A DNA stretch of 64,000 bases from positions 18,270 through 82,269 of the forward strand of contig NZ_PNJW01000008.1 of the NCBI RefSeq assembly GCF_013822155.1, given 5' to 3'. The notes beneath the pieces are model-generated. The model had not been told where the DNA came from and searched no databases. It saw nothing but the letters and a program-made list of their open reading frames with translations. Positions 19,362-29,213 of the stretch are shown piece by piece; positions within the stretch are counted from its first letter, which is position 1; each line of letters opens with the position of its first letter. Both the position numbers and the translations under genes were made by a program. Source of the stretch: Flavobacterium sp. GTDB taxonomy: Bacteria > Bacteroidota > Bacteroidia > Flavobacteriales > Flavobacteriaceae.

Positions 19362-20387
19362 ATGATTTTGTTGCGAAAAATACTCTTTCCTTTTGCCATT
19401 TTATATGGATTCATTACTTCTATTCGTAATTGGTGCTACGATATTGGAATTTTAAAATCTTATTCCTTTGATATCCCTATTATTGCGGTTGGAAATCTAA
19501 GCGTTGGAGGAACCGGTAAAACACCACAAATTGAATATTTAATTCGTTTGCTTTCTTCAAACTATCAAATTGCAGTTTTAAGTCGTGGATATAAACGGAA
19601 ATCGAAAGGTTTTTTGTTGGCAGATGCAACATCAACGCCTGAAAGTTTGGGGGATGAACCTTTTCAAATGCATCAAAAATTTCCAGCTATCCAAGTTGCG
19701 GTTGATGCCAATCGAAAAAACGGAATTGAAAAATTACTTTCTTTAAAAAAGAAACCGGAGCTAATTTTATTAGATGATGCTTTTCAACACCGTAAAGTAA
19801 AAGCCGGTTTTTATATTTTATTGACGGCTTATTCAGATTTGTATTCTGAAGATTTTATTTTACCAACAGGAAATCTTCGGGAAAGTAGAAGTGGAGCTAA
19901 AAGAGCCAATATAATTGTGGTGACAAAATGTCCGCCAAATTTATCTGAATTTGAACAAAAAAAATGTTTGAATAAATTAAAAGTTTCTGAAAATCAGTCT
20001 GTTTATTTTTCTACAATTGCTTATGATGAAAGCTTAAGCTCGGAAATAGATTCTCGTTCTGTCGATTCTTTTCGAACTGTTGATAAATTACTTGTGGCAG
20101 GAATTGCGAAACCCAAACCCTTTTTTGCATATTTGCAAAATCCGAATGATGAGGAGCTCGATTATCCTGATCACCATGATTTTTCAGAGACAGATATTCA
20201 AACAATTATAAATAAAGCTAAAAACAAACCAATCATTACAACTGAAAAAGACTATGTGCGTTTAAAAGGGAAATTGCCTAAAAACCAGTTATATTTTTTG
20301 CCTATACAAAGTTCTTTTTTATCTAATAGTGATGATTTCAATAAAAAAATAACCGATTATGTGGAACAAAGTTCAGGAAACCGTTAA
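19362..20387 (+). CDS. lpxK: Tetraacyldisaccharide 4'-kinase LpxK
   Basis: 'IIAVGNLSVGGTGKTPQIEYLIRLL', 'AVLSRGYKRKSKGF', 'LILLDDAFQHRKVK'; start placed at the internal Met rather than 19317. Confidence 0.95.
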   Translation: MILLRKILFPFAILYGFITSIRNWCYDIGILKSYSFDIPIIAVGNLSVGGTGKTPQIEYLIRLLSSNYQIAVLSRGYKRKSKGFLLADATSTPESLGDEPFQMHQKFPAIQVAVDANRKNGIEKLLSLKKKPELILLDDAFQHRKVKAGFYILLTAYSDLYSEDFILPTGNLRESRSGAKRANIIVVTKCPPNLSEFEQKKCLNKLKVSENQSVYFSTIAYDESLSSEIDSRSVDSFRTVDKLLVAGIAKPKPFFAYLQNPNDEELDYPDHHDFSETDIQTIINKAKNKPIITTEKDYVRLKGKLPKNQLYFLPIQSSFLSNSDDFNKKITDYVEQSSGNR

Positions 20388-21171
20388 CTACTTAAAGAAT
20401 AAAACTAATTATATTCCGGAATTTGGAGTTATACTTGGTTCAGGACTTGGTTCTTTTACCCAAGATATGGAAATTGAATTTACGATTCCCTATGCTGAAA
20501 TTCCAAATTTTCCGGTTTCTACCGTTCAAGGTCATAAAGGAGCTTTGGTTTTTGGAAAAATTGGAACAAAAAGTGTTGTAGCCATGCAAGGCCGGTTTCA
20601 CTTTTATGAAGGTTATGATATGAAAACAGTTACTTTTCCGGTAAGAGTAATGAAATATTTAGGCGTTAACAAACTTATAGTTTCCAACGCTTCCGGTGGT
20701 GTAAATCCTAATTATAAAGTAGGTGATGTGGTACTTATTAAAGATCATATTAATTTTTTCCCTGATCATCCATTACGTGGAACAAATGATGAACGATTTG
20801 GCCCGAGGTTTGTTAATATGAGCGAACCATATTCGAGAAGTTTGATGAAAAGAGCCAAAGAAATCGCGTTACAAAACGAAATTGATCTTAAAGAGGGTAT
20901 TTATTTAGGACTTCAAGGGCCAACTTTTGAAACTCTGGCAGAATATAAAATGGTAAAAAATGTTGGAGCCGATTGCGTTGGAATGTCAACTGTTCCTGAA
21001 GTTATTGTGGCTCGACACATGGAATTGGATTGTTTGGGTATTTCTGTCATTACCGATATGGGTGACGAAGAAAATATTGATGAAGTTAATCACAATGAAG
21101 TGCTTGAAGCTGCCCGAAAAGCAGAACCTCATGTTCGAAAGCTTATCAAAGAATTTATTTTAAGTTTTTAG
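20359..21171 (+). CDS. Purine-nucleoside phosphorylase
   Basis: 'GVILGSGLGSFT', 'MQGRFHFYEGYDM', 'SNASGGVNPNYKVGDVVLIKDHINF', 'GMSTVPEVIVARHM'; overlaps the lpxK 3' end in another frame. Confidence 0.97.
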   Translation: MWNKVQETVNYLKNKTNYIPEFGVILGSGLGSFTQDMEIEFTIPYAEIPNFPVSTVQGHKGALVFGKIGTKSVVAMQGRFHFYEGYDMKTVTFPVRVMKYLGVNKLIVSNASGGVNPNYKVGDVVLIKDHINFFPDHPLRGTNDERFGPRFVNMSEPYSRSLMKRAKEIALQNEIDLKEGIYLGLQGPTFETLAEYKMVKNVGADCVGMSTVPEVIVARHMELDCLGISVITDMGDEENIDEVNHNEVLEAARKAEPHVRKLIKEFILSF

Positions 21172-21174
21172 AAG

Positions 21175-21315
21175 CTACTCCAGCTTTTCACTGCAATCTC
21201 TTGTCAGCAAAACTTTTTTGTTAGGTTCAAAAAGAGCTTCCTTTGGTCGCTTTTTTAAACCTACAAAAAATAGTTTTCCAGTCTGCGAGGATTTTCGTTA
21301 CAATCAGGGCTATGA
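21175..21315. repeat. Intergenic repeat-like element with a long imperfect hairpin
   Basis: Arms CAAAACTTTTTTGTTAGGTTCAAAAAGAGC (21208-21237) and GCTTTTTTAAACCTACAAAAAATAGTTTT (21249-21277); flanks 'actccagcttttcactgcaatc' and 'gcgaggattttcgttacaatcagggcta'. Confidence 0.55.
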
Positions 21316-21397
21316 ATCCAATTCAATTATTATTTAAAACATTTGTCTTTCAATCGATAAGATTTGTATTTTTGAAAGACCTTCTAAAAATAATAGT

Positions 21398-22681
21398 ATG
21401 AAAAACAACTTCGCTTTTCTTTTTACATTCCTATTCTCTTGCATTTTATTAGCACAAGATACATATCTTCATTGTGGAAAAATAGTTGATGTACAAACAG
21501 GAAAAATACTCACTGATATGACAATTGTGGTTTCGGGCAATAAGATTATTAAAGTTGTAAATGGGTATGTTGCTCCTATTAATCCGAATGATATAGAAGT
21601 TGATTTAAAAAATAAATTTGTACTACCTGGGCTTATTGATATGCATGTGCATCTTGAAAATGAGTTTAATTCTACTAACTATGATGCTAAATATACTGAT
21701 AATGAGGCTGATGTTGCTTTTGCTTCAACCCGTTATGCTCGAATAACATTAATGGCTGGATTTACCACTGTACGTGATTTGGGTGGTTCAGGAGTAAATA
21801 TTTCTCTTCGCAAAGCTGTTGATAAAGGTATTGTAGTTGGTCCACGCATATTTGCTGCGGGAAAATCGATTGCTACTACGGGAGGTCATGCTGACCCAAC
21901 TAATGGAAGTTCTCGAAAGTTAATGGGTGACCCGGGTCCGATTGAAGGAGTAATTAATTCACCCGAAGATGCTGTAAAAGCTGTTAGACAACGATACAAA
22001 GAAGGGGCAGATGTAATTAAGATTACAGCAACTGGAGGTGTTTTGAGTGTGGCAAAAAACGGAAAAAACCCTCAATTCACACTTGATGAAATTAAAGCGA
22101 TTACGGCTACTGCCAAAGATTATAATATGTTAACGGCTGCTCATGCACATGGAGATGAAGGAATGCAAAGGGCAATTTTAGGAGGAATTAAAACTATTGA
22201 GCACGGTACTTTTATGAGTGAGGAAACAATGGAAATGATGAAAAAGTATGATGCATATTTAGTGCCTACTATTACTGCCGGAAAAGAGGTAGCAGAAAAA
22301 GCCAAAATAACCGGGTTTTATCCGGAAATTGTTAGGCCAAAAGCTTTAGAAGTCGGACCTCAAATTCAAAACACATTTGCAAAAGCATATAATAGAGGAG
22401 TAAAAATTGCTTTTGGAACAGATGCGGGCGTTTTCCCTCATGGTTTAAATGCCAAAGAGTTTGGCTATATGGTTGAAGCAGGAATGCCCGCAAAGGAAGC
22501 TATTCAAGCTGCAACTATAACTAATGCTAAATTATTAGGAATGGAAAACAGTTTGGGGCAACTCAAAGAAAGCTTCTTAGCAGATATTATAGCTGTAGAT
22601 GAAAACCCATTGCAAAATATCAAAACATTGGAAAATGTAATTTTCGTAATGAAAGATGGCTTTATTTTTAAATCGAACTAA
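21398..22681 (+). CDS. Metal-dependent amidohydrolase (imidazolonepropionase-like), secreted
   Basis: Signal peptide; 'LPGLIDMHVHLE', 'GFTTVRDLGGSGVN', 'AAHAHGDEGMQRAI', 'IAFGTDAGVFPHG'. Confidence 0.95.
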   Translation: MKNNFAFLFTFLFSCILLAQDTYLHCGKIVDVQTGKILTDMTIVVSGNKIIKVVNGYVAPINPNDIEVDLKNKFVLPGLIDMHVHLENEFNSTNYDAKYTDNEADVAFASTRYARITLMAGFTTVRDLGGSGVNISLRKAVDKGIVVGPRIFAAGKSIATTGGHADPTNGSSRKLMGDPGPIEGVINSPEDAVKAVRQRYKEGADVIKITATGGVLSVAKNGKNPQFTLDEIKAITATAKDYNMLTAAHAHGDEGMQRAILGGIKTIEHGTFMSEETMEMMKKYDAYLVPTITAGKEVAEKAKITGFYPEIVRPKALEVGPQIQNTFAKAYNRGVKIAFGTDAGVFPHGLNAKEFGYMVEAGMPAKEAIQAATITNAKLLGMENSLGQLKESFLADIIAVDENPLQNIKTLENVIFVMKDGFIFKSN

Positions 22682-24848
22682 GTTGATTGGCAATAACTTT
22701 GTAAAAATTATCAGGATTGAATGGTTTAGTGACAACATCATTCATCCCAAACGAAAGTAACATTTCTCTATTTTCATTTAAAGAAATAGCGGTTAAGGCA
22801 ATTACCGGAATTGTTTTATTGAATACACGAATCTTTTCAGTGGCTTCCGTTCCATTAATTCCTGGTAGGTGAACATCCATTAGTATTAAATCATATTCGT
22901 TGCTTCTAACCATCTCAATAGCTTCTTCACCGTTGTCAACTAACTCACAAATGATTTCCTTATTTTCCAACATTTTCTTGGTAATCATTTGGTTGATTTT
23001 ATTGTCTTCTACTACCAAAACTTTTTTGTGTACAAAAATGCTTTCGTCATACTGTTTTTTAACTTCTACAAATGTTTGTTGACCTAATTTAAAATCAATG
23101 TCAAAAGAGAAAGTGGATCCAATTCCCTGACTGCTAATTAATTGAATTTCACCGCCAAGTAAACTAACTAATCTTTTTACAATGGCTAGACCTAAACCGG
23201 TTCCACCATATTTTCGGTTTATTTCAACAGAACCTTGTGAAAAACTTTCAAAAATAGAACTTTGTTTTTCAATTGGAATTCCAATACCGGTATCAGCAAT
23301 TTCAAAATGTACGGTTGAAATATCATTCTCAGTTTTTACAACTGATGCTCCAATACTAACTTTTCCGTTTTTAGTGAATTTTAAAGCATTGTTGATGAGG
23401 TTAATGAAAATTTGTGAAAGCTTTGTTGGATCTCCAATTAAATGGTCAGGAATTTTTTCGTCAATTTCTAAAATAAATTCATTGTTATTTTTACTGGCTA
23501 AATCTTTAAATGAATTGTGTAAATCACTTAAAAGTTGTTTAACATTTACATTGATACTTTCAATTTCAATGTTTTCACTTTCAACGCGGTTTATTTCTAA
23601 AATATCATTGATAAAAGTGAGTAAATAATCACCGGAAAATTTAAGAGAAGTTAGGTATTGTAATTGTGATTTTTTCGGATTTTCTTCAATTAATAAATGG
23701 GTAATCCCATTGATGGCATTCAATGGTGTTCGCAGCTCGTGACTTACGGTAGATAAAAACTCTGCTCTGGCTTTTGAGGCTTTTTCAGCCTTGTCTTTAG
23801 CAATTTGTAATTCTTGATTTTTGTCTTGTAATTGTTTATTAGATTGACTTCGGATGATATTATTTTTATACAAAGACAAACTTAATAAAGATAAAATCGA
23901 GATTAATGCGATGCTTAAGATGCTTATTAATTTAGAGAATTTATTAGCTCTTTGTTGCTCTTTATTTTCGCGATTCATTTGGTCGATGGACTTTAATTGC
24001 TCTGCTTGTTTAAAGCTCAAGAAATCTTCCGTTCCAACTCTTTTGTTGATTATTTCTTTAATACTATCCCTAATTCGTATATGTTGTTTAATATATTTGA
24101 ATGAATTGTTTATATCAATCATTTTTTCATAAACTTCGCTTAATGATTTTGCTACTTTGGCTTTAAGTTCAAAATTTTTATTTTTTGTACTTAATTCCAT
24201 CGCTTTCGTTAAGTAATTTATAGCTAGATTGTTTCGGTTATTTTCAGCCTCAATTAGTCCAATTTGGTAAAGAGCCTCCGCTTTGGTTTTAAAATGATCT
24301 TCTTCGTCCGGTTTAACGATAATGGTGTTTAAAATAGATAAAGCCAATTGATTTTCACCTTTTGCTCTGTAAACAATTCCCTTTTGAAGGTTGACCATTT
24401 CCTTTGCTTCCGGTATTTCAATAATTTCATAAATATTTTCGGCTCCTTTAAAATAAAATTCTGCTTTAGAATAATCTTTCATTTCAACATAACAAACACC
24501 TAAATTATATAATGCATAGGCTTGATTAGAGGAGGGTTTTTGTGTGCTATACAGTTTGATGCTTTTGTCATAAGTTTGTATGGCATCTTCGATTTTTTTT
24601 AATTCGAAATAAACACTGCCTAGAAAAGAATAAGCATCTGCTTGGGCTTGAATGTCTTTTTTAATTTCAGCAAATTCAATGGCTTTTTGAATATATTCTT
24701 GTGAACTTCTGAAATTATTATTTTTTTTATGAAAATTGGCTAACTCTATATAATAATTAGTGCTGTCTAAAGCTACTTTAGCGTTAGTTTTTTTTTGAGC
24801 ATTTATTGCTGTAGTAAAGAAAAGGATGGTTAAAATAAAATACTTCAT
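22668..24848 (-). CDS. TPR-containing hybrid sensor histidine kinase with C-terminal receiver domain
   Basis: TPRs, TM, H-box 'FLSTVSHELRTPLNAINGITHLL', 'GTGLGLAIVKRLV', REC 'DLILMDVHLPGINGTEATEKIR'. Confidence 0.96.
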   Translation of the reverse strand: MKYFILTILFFTTAINAQKKTNAKVALDSTNYYIELANFHKKNNNFRSSQEYIQKAIEFAEIKKDIQAQADAYSFLGSVYFELKKIEDAIQTYDKSIKLYSTQKPSSNQAYALYNLGVCYVEMKDYSKAEFYFKGAENIYEIIEIPEAKEMVNLQKGIVYRAKGENQLALSILNTIIVKPDEEDHFKTKAEALYQIGLIEAENNRNNLAINYLTKAMELSTKNKNFELKAKVAKSLSEVYEKMIDINNSFKYIKQHIRIRDSIKEIINKRVGTEDFLSFKQAEQLKSIDQMNRENKEQQRANKFSKLISILSIALISILSLLSLSLYKNNIIRSQSNKQLQDKNQELQIAKDKAEKASKARAEFLSTVSHELRTPLNAINGITHLLIEENPKKSQLQYLTSLKFSGDYLLTFINDILEINRVESENIEIESINVNVKQLLSDLHNSFKDLASKNNNEFILEIDEKIPDHLIGDPTKLSQIFINLINNALKFTKNGKVSIGASVVKTENDISTVHFEIADTGIGIPIEKQSSIFESFSQGSVEINRKYGGTGLGLAIVKRLVSLLGGEIQLISSQGIGSTFSFDIDFKLGQQTFVEVKKQYDESIFVHKKVLVVEDNKINQMITKKMLENKEIICELVDNGEEAIEMVRSNEYDLILMDVHLPGINGTEATEKIRVFNKTIPVIALTAISLNENREMLLSFGMNDVVTKPFNPDNFYKVIANQLSSI

Positions 24849-24884
24849 ACCAAAAAATCGAAAAATTTGATGGCATAAAATTAA

Positions 24885-25883
24885 CTATTTATTTGAAATA
24901 TATTCAATTAAGTCAATAATTCTCGATGAATATCCAATTTCATTGTCATACCAACCTACTACTTTTACCATTTTGCCAATAACAGAGGTCAATTGAGCAT
25001 CAAATAAACAAGAATTTTGGTTTCCTATGATGTCCACGGAAACAATTGGGTCTTCAGTGTAAGCTAGTATTCCTTTCAAGTTATTTTGAGAAGCTATTAA
25101 AAAGGCAGTGTTAATCTCCTCAATAGTTACCGCATTGGAAACATAACAAGTAATGTCAGTCAAAGAACCATCGGGAACGGGAACTCGAATCCCACTTCCT
25201 CCTAATTTATCCACTAAGTTTGGAAAAATTTTGGTTAATGCTTTTGCGGCTCCTGTTGTGGTAGGTACAATCGATTGTGAAGCTCCTCGAGCTCTTCTCA
25301 AATCTTTATGGGGTTGATCATGCAAACTTTGATCGGTGGTATAAGAATGGACAGTAGTAATATAAGCTTGTTCGATACCACATAACTCGTCTATGATTTT
25401 AATCATAGGAGCAGCGTTGTTTGTGGTACAACTGGCATTTGAAATAATAATTTCTGAGCCGTCTAAAATGAATTCATTTACACCTAAAACAACAGTTTTT
25501 ATTCGATCGTCTTCGGGTGGTGCAGAAAGAATTACTTTTTTTGCACCGGCCTCAATATGTAAATAGGCTTCATTATATGTTTTAAACTTTCCGGTTGCTT
25601 CAATAACAAAGTCTATAGCTTCCCAATGTTGGTTTTGAATATCTTTTTCTCTGTAAAAGGGAATTTTCTTTTCATTTATAATGATATTTTCTTCATCAAA
25701 CGAAACAGTAGCATTTAAAATACCGTGAATACTATCGTATTTTAATAAATGAGCCATTGTTTTGGCATCGGCTAAATCATTGATAGCAACGACTTCAATG
25801 GTTGGATGATTTAATAATAAACGGAAAACATTTCTTCCGATACGACCAAATCCGTTAATGGCTATTTTTGTTTTTGGTTTCAA
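24885..25883 (-). CDS. gap: Type I glyceraldehyde-3-phosphate dehydrogenase
   Basis: 'IAINGFGRIGRNVFRLL', 'SNASCTTNNAAPMIKII', 'GGSGIRVPVPDGSLTDITCYV', 'WYDNEIGYSSRIIDLI'. Confidence 0.97.
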   Translation of the reverse strand: MKPKTKIAINGFGRIGRNVFRLLLNHPTIEVVAINDLADAKTMAHLLKYDSIHGILNATVSFDEENIIINEKKIPFYREKDIQNQHWEAIDFVIEATGKFKTYNEAYLHIEAGAKKVILSAPPEDDRIKTVVLGVNEFILDGSEIIISNASCTTNNAAPMIKIIDELCGIEQAYITTVHSYTTDQSLHDQPHKDLRRARGASQSIVPTTTGAAKALTKIFPNLVDKLGGSGIRVPVPDGSLTDITCYVSNAVTIEEINTAFLIASQNNLKGILAYTEDPIVSVDIIGNQNSCLFDAQLTSVIGKMVKVVGWYDNEIGYSSRIIDLIEYISNK

Positions 25884-25904
25884 GTTTGAAGTTTCAGGTT
25901 TCAG
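25877..25904 (+). repeat. Degenerate heptamer tandem repeat (GTTTCAA/GTTTGAA/GTTTCAG/GTTTCAG)
   Basis: Four consecutive 7-mers, preceded by a possible fifth (GTTTTTG at 25870). Confidence 0.85.
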
Positions 25905-25913
25905 GCTGAGATA

Positions 25914-26291
25914 TTATTTTTTCACAGGTACTTTAATGCTTCCAATAAATTCATAAGAATCTTTTTCTCTATCTTTACTAGAAATTTTTATTTCTAAAGT
26001 ATCAGATTTGCTTTTTTCTGATGTATAATTAATTTCAATATATGATCTTGAATTTTTATTTTGAATCAATTTAATTCCTCTACCTATAAAAATAGCATCA
26101 CCTAATTCTATGTTAGTCCAAACCAATTCAGCTTTTGTAGGTATATCATATGTCAAAAAATCGGCTTCATTTTCTAATATTAATTCAACTTTTTTATCAT
26201 CAATTTCTATAACAAAAGGGTTATTAATTTCTTGTTTTTTACAGGAAATTAATGAACAGAATATAACAAAAAAAATAGTTTTAATTTTCAT
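25914..26291 (-). CDS. Hypothetical lipoprotein
   Basis: Internal Met gives MKIKTIFFVIFCSLISCKKQE lipoprotein signal. Confidence 0.6.
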   Translation of the reverse strand: MKIKTIFFVIFCSLISCKKQEINNPFVIEIDDKKVELILENEADFLTYDIPTKAELVWTNIELGDAIFIGRGIKLIQNKNSRSYIEINYTSEKSKSDTLEIKISSKDREKDSYEFIGSIKVPVKK

Positions 26292-26301
26292 GGAATAAAA
26301 A

Positions 26302-27174
26302 TTATAAAATATGTTTCTGAGCATGATAGGAAGAACGAACCAAAGCTCCACTTTCCACATGGCGGAAACCTAATTCTTTTCCGTAGTCTTCGTATTTTTT
26401 AAATTGTTCTGGGGTGATAAATTCTTTCACCGGCAAATGTTTTTTACTCGGTTGCAGGTATTGACCAATGGTTACAATATCAACATTTACTGACCGTAGT
26501 TCACGCATTGTTTCCATTACTTCTTCTTCTGTTTCGCCCAAACCAAGCATGATGCCTGATTTTGTACGCTTAATTCCTTGAGCTTTTAAATACCGCAACA
26601 CTTCTAAACTTCTATCAAACTTAGCTTGAATACGAACTTCACGAGTTAAACGTCGGACGGTTTCTATATTATGAGAAACAACTTCCGGATTGGCTTCAAT
26701 AATTCTATCAATATTGCGTTCGTTCCCTTGAAAATCAGGAATCAAGGTTTCCAACGTTGTTTCAGGATTCATACGTCGAATGGCTTGAATCGTTTCGAAC
26801 CAAATTATGGAACCCATGTCTTTCAAATCATCTCTGTCTACACTGGTAATAACTGCATGTTTGATATTCATAATTTTAATAGAACGTGCCACTTTTTCAG
26901 GCTCATCCCAATCTACTGTTTCCGGACGACCTGTTTTTACACCGCAAAAACCACAAGAACGCGTGCAGATATTTCCTAAAATCATGAAAGTTGCAGTGCC
27001 TTCGCCCCAACATTCACCCATATTTGGGCAGCTACCAGAAGTACAAATCGTATTTAGGCTATATTTATCCACTAAACCGCGTAGTTCAGTATATTTTTTT
27101 CCGGTAGGTAGTTTAACACGTAACCATTTTGGCTTGCCAATTGGTGGTTGAACGTTTTCTAAAACAGTATTCAT
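26302..27174 (-). CDS. lipA: Lipoyl synthase LipA
   Basis: '[34 protein letters not shown]', '[16 protein letters not shown]'. Confidence 0.98.
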   Translation of the reverse strand: MNTVLENVQPPIGKPKWLRVKLPTGKKYTELRGLVDKYSLNTICTSGSCPNMGECWGEGTATFMILGNICTRSCGFCGVKTGRPETVDWDEPEKVARSIKIMNIKHAVITSVDRDDLKDMGSIIWFETIQAIRRMNPETTLETLIPDFQGNERNIDRIIEANPEVVSHNIETVRRLTREVRIQAKFDRSLEVLRYLKAQGIKRTKSGIMLGLGETEEEVMETMRELRSVNVDIVTIGQYLQPSKKHLPVKEFITPEQFKKYEDYGKELGFRHVESGALVRSSYHAQKHIL

Positions 27175-27252
27175 AGTGCAATTTTTAGAAAAGCAAAGAT
27201 AGAAAAAGATTAGGGATTTTAGCAGTTTAATGTTTTTTTAGGCTTTGTTGAA

Positions 27253-27801
27253 TTATCTTTTTAAAATAATTTCTGCCAACAATTTTTTTGCCCGAAGCAA
27301 TTTTATTTTCACATTGTTTAGAGGTTCGTCCAAATGTTCAGCAATTTCCTGATAACTTAATTCCTGAAAGTATCGAAGTTGAATAACTTCCTGATAATGG
27401 GGTTTTAACTCTTTTATGTAGGCTAATAAACGAGACAAATTTTGTTCTGTAATCAACTTATCTTCAGCAGATGGAGTAGTATCGGCAACATTATAAGCTT
27501 GATGGTCTTCTTCGTCATTCATATCCACAAAAAGCGTAGATTTCTTTTTTCTAAGCATGTCAATGTGGACATTTTTAGCAATTGCAATTAACCAAGTGTT
27601 AAATTGAAATTCTGAATTATAACTGGCAATTTTATCAAATGCTTTGGAAAAAGTTTCGATGGTTATATCTTCAGCATCGGTTTCATTTTCTGTTCGCTTA
27701 AGCATAAAACCATAGACTTCATTCCAATACATGTCTAATAATGAAGTAAAGGCAACTTGGTCACCACTAATGGCTTTTTCTATGATTTTTTTTATTTCCA
27801 A
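27253..27801 (-). CDS. ECF-type RNA polymerase sigma factor
   Basis: 'RTENETDAEDITIETFSKAFDKIASY', 'ELKPHYQEVIQLRYFQELSYQEIAEHLDEPLNNVKIKLLRAKKLL'. Confidence 0.94.
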   Translation of the reverse strand: MEIKKIIEKAISGDQVAFTSLLDMYWNEVYGFMLKRTENETDAEDITIETFSKAFDKIASYNSEFQFNTWLIAIAKNVHIDMLRKKKSTLFVDMNDEEDHQAYNVADTTPSAEDKLITEQNLSRLLAYIKELKPHYQEVIQLRYFQELSYQEIAEHLDEPLNNVKIKLLRAKKLLAEIILKR

Positions 27802-28898
27802 TGAACAGGTTTTGAAAAAATATTAGTAAAAAACACATTTAATTGAGTGAAAATAAGAGCAATTTCCATGACCGGAAACCAATAGATAACGTCTTTTTCG
27901 TTTAGTTTAGTAGCAGCAAAACCCATTGATATCCAAGCAAAGGTGTAACGAATTAAAACAACAGGCAAAACAAACATCCATTGAAAATTAATGGACAATA
28001 AAAGAATGGCTAATATTAAAAATAATAATTGTGTCAGAAAAAACAACCCTAATTGAAACCGATCAAACATTTTGTAATAAGTAGCAGTTGAAACATGTCT
28101 GCGTTTTTGTGTAAACCACTCTTTATAAGTTGTTTTTGGCATGGAATAAGTGAAACTTTCTTTTGAAAAGCAAACTGCTGTATTTTCTTTTTCAGAAGCT
28201 TGATTGATAAATAAATCGTCATCACCGGAACGCAATTTCATGTGGTCAATAAATCCATTTACTCTAAAAAATTCTTCTCGTTTGTAGGCTAAATTTCGTC
28301 CGACACCCATGTAGGGTTTACCCATTTTTGCCCACCCAAAAAATTGAGTAGCCGTTAACATTGTTTCAAAACGAATCAGTTTATTTAAAAACGAATCAGG
28401 TATTTTTTCATAGGCTCCGTATCCCAATACAATTGTTTTCTTTAGGGTGAAATTAGAACTCATTTCCTTAATCCATTCTTTTGAAGTTGGATAACAATCA
28501 GCATCTGTAAATAACAGATATTCGTTTTTAGCGGCTTTAATTCCGAGGGTTAAGGCAAACTTTTTATTTCCCCAAAAGGCTTCGTTGTTTTTGACTTTAA
28601 CTAATTTTACCCGGGAATCCTGTTTTTCAAATTGTTCAAATAATTCTAACGTTTCATCTGTAGACGAATCGTCAATTAGAACTAATTCAAAATCGGGATA
28701 ATTTTGCTCTAATAAAAGCGGAACAAATTTTTTAATGTTATCCGCTTCATTTTTAGCACAAACAATAACGGATATCGGAATTCGTTTTGGATTATTTTTC
28801 TGGTTTTTTGTAAACGAAAAATTACCAAATACAACAATGTAATAGAATAATTGAATGATTACGACTCCAATTAAACTATAAAATAAAATGTCGAGCAT
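27792..28898 (-). CDS. Glycosyltransferase family 2
   Basis: 'ISVIVCAKNEADNIKKFVPLLLEQNYPDFELVLIDDSSTDETL', 'FTDADC', 'QKRRH'. Confidence 0.94.
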   Translation of the reverse strand: MLDILFYSLIGVVIIQLFYYIVVFGNFSFTKNQKNNPKRIPISVIVCAKNEADNIKKFVPLLLEQNYPDFELVLIDDSSTDETLELFEQFEKQDSRVKLVKVKNNEAFWGNKKFALTLGIKAAKNEYLLFTDADCYPTSKEWIKEMSSNFTLKKTIVLGYGAYEKIPDSFLNKLIRFETMLTATQFFGWAKMGKPYMGVGRNLAYKREEFFRVNGFIDHMKLRSGDDDLFINQASEKENTAVCFSKESFTYSMPKTTYKEWFTQKRRHVSTATYYKMFDRFQLGLFFLTQLLFLILAILLLSINFQWMFVLPVVLIRYTFAWISMGFAATKLNEKDVIYWFPVMEIALIFTQLNVFFTNIFSKPVHWK

Positions 28899-28912
28899 TG
28901 TTTGGTTCTGGT

Positions 28913-29116
28913 TTAAGAATGTGAAGGTTCAGAACAATCTTTCATTTGTTCGGAAGTTTTTCCGCAAAAACTACAATTCTCGCCCTCTTTATTTAAAAAC
29001 GGACTTTGACTGGCACAAGTTCCGGAAAATTTTCCATCTTTTTTTGCCCATATTTTAATAGCAATTCCAGCAAAAGCAAGTGCAAGAAGACCAATTGTGA
29101 TTAAGACCAATTTCAT
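28913..29116 (-). CDS. Small Cys-rich single-TM protein (NqrM-like?)
   Basis: 67 aa, N-terminal TM, then 'KFSGTCASQSPFLNKEGENCSFCGKTSEQMKDC'. Confidence 0.5.
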   Translation of the reverse strand: MKLVLITIGLLALAFAGIAIKIWAKKDGKFSGTCASQSPFLNKEGENCSFCGKTSEQMKDCSEPSHS

Positions 29117-29213
29117 TTTTCAAGTGTTTTTTTACGTGGCAAAGATACAAAAAAGTGTTCACTTAATGGTTCGTTATTTAAAGTTAATTTTAGAAATAAA
29201 ACCTTTTTAAACA

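Noticed and set aside
23182-23628. 148-aa plus-strand ORF within the histidine kinase gene
   Set aside because: Antisense shadow of the HATPase/HisKA coding region; low-complexity hydrophobic translation.
26671-27151. Two overlapping plus-strand ORFs opposite lipA
   Set aside because: Mirror ORFs of the conserved lipA frame.
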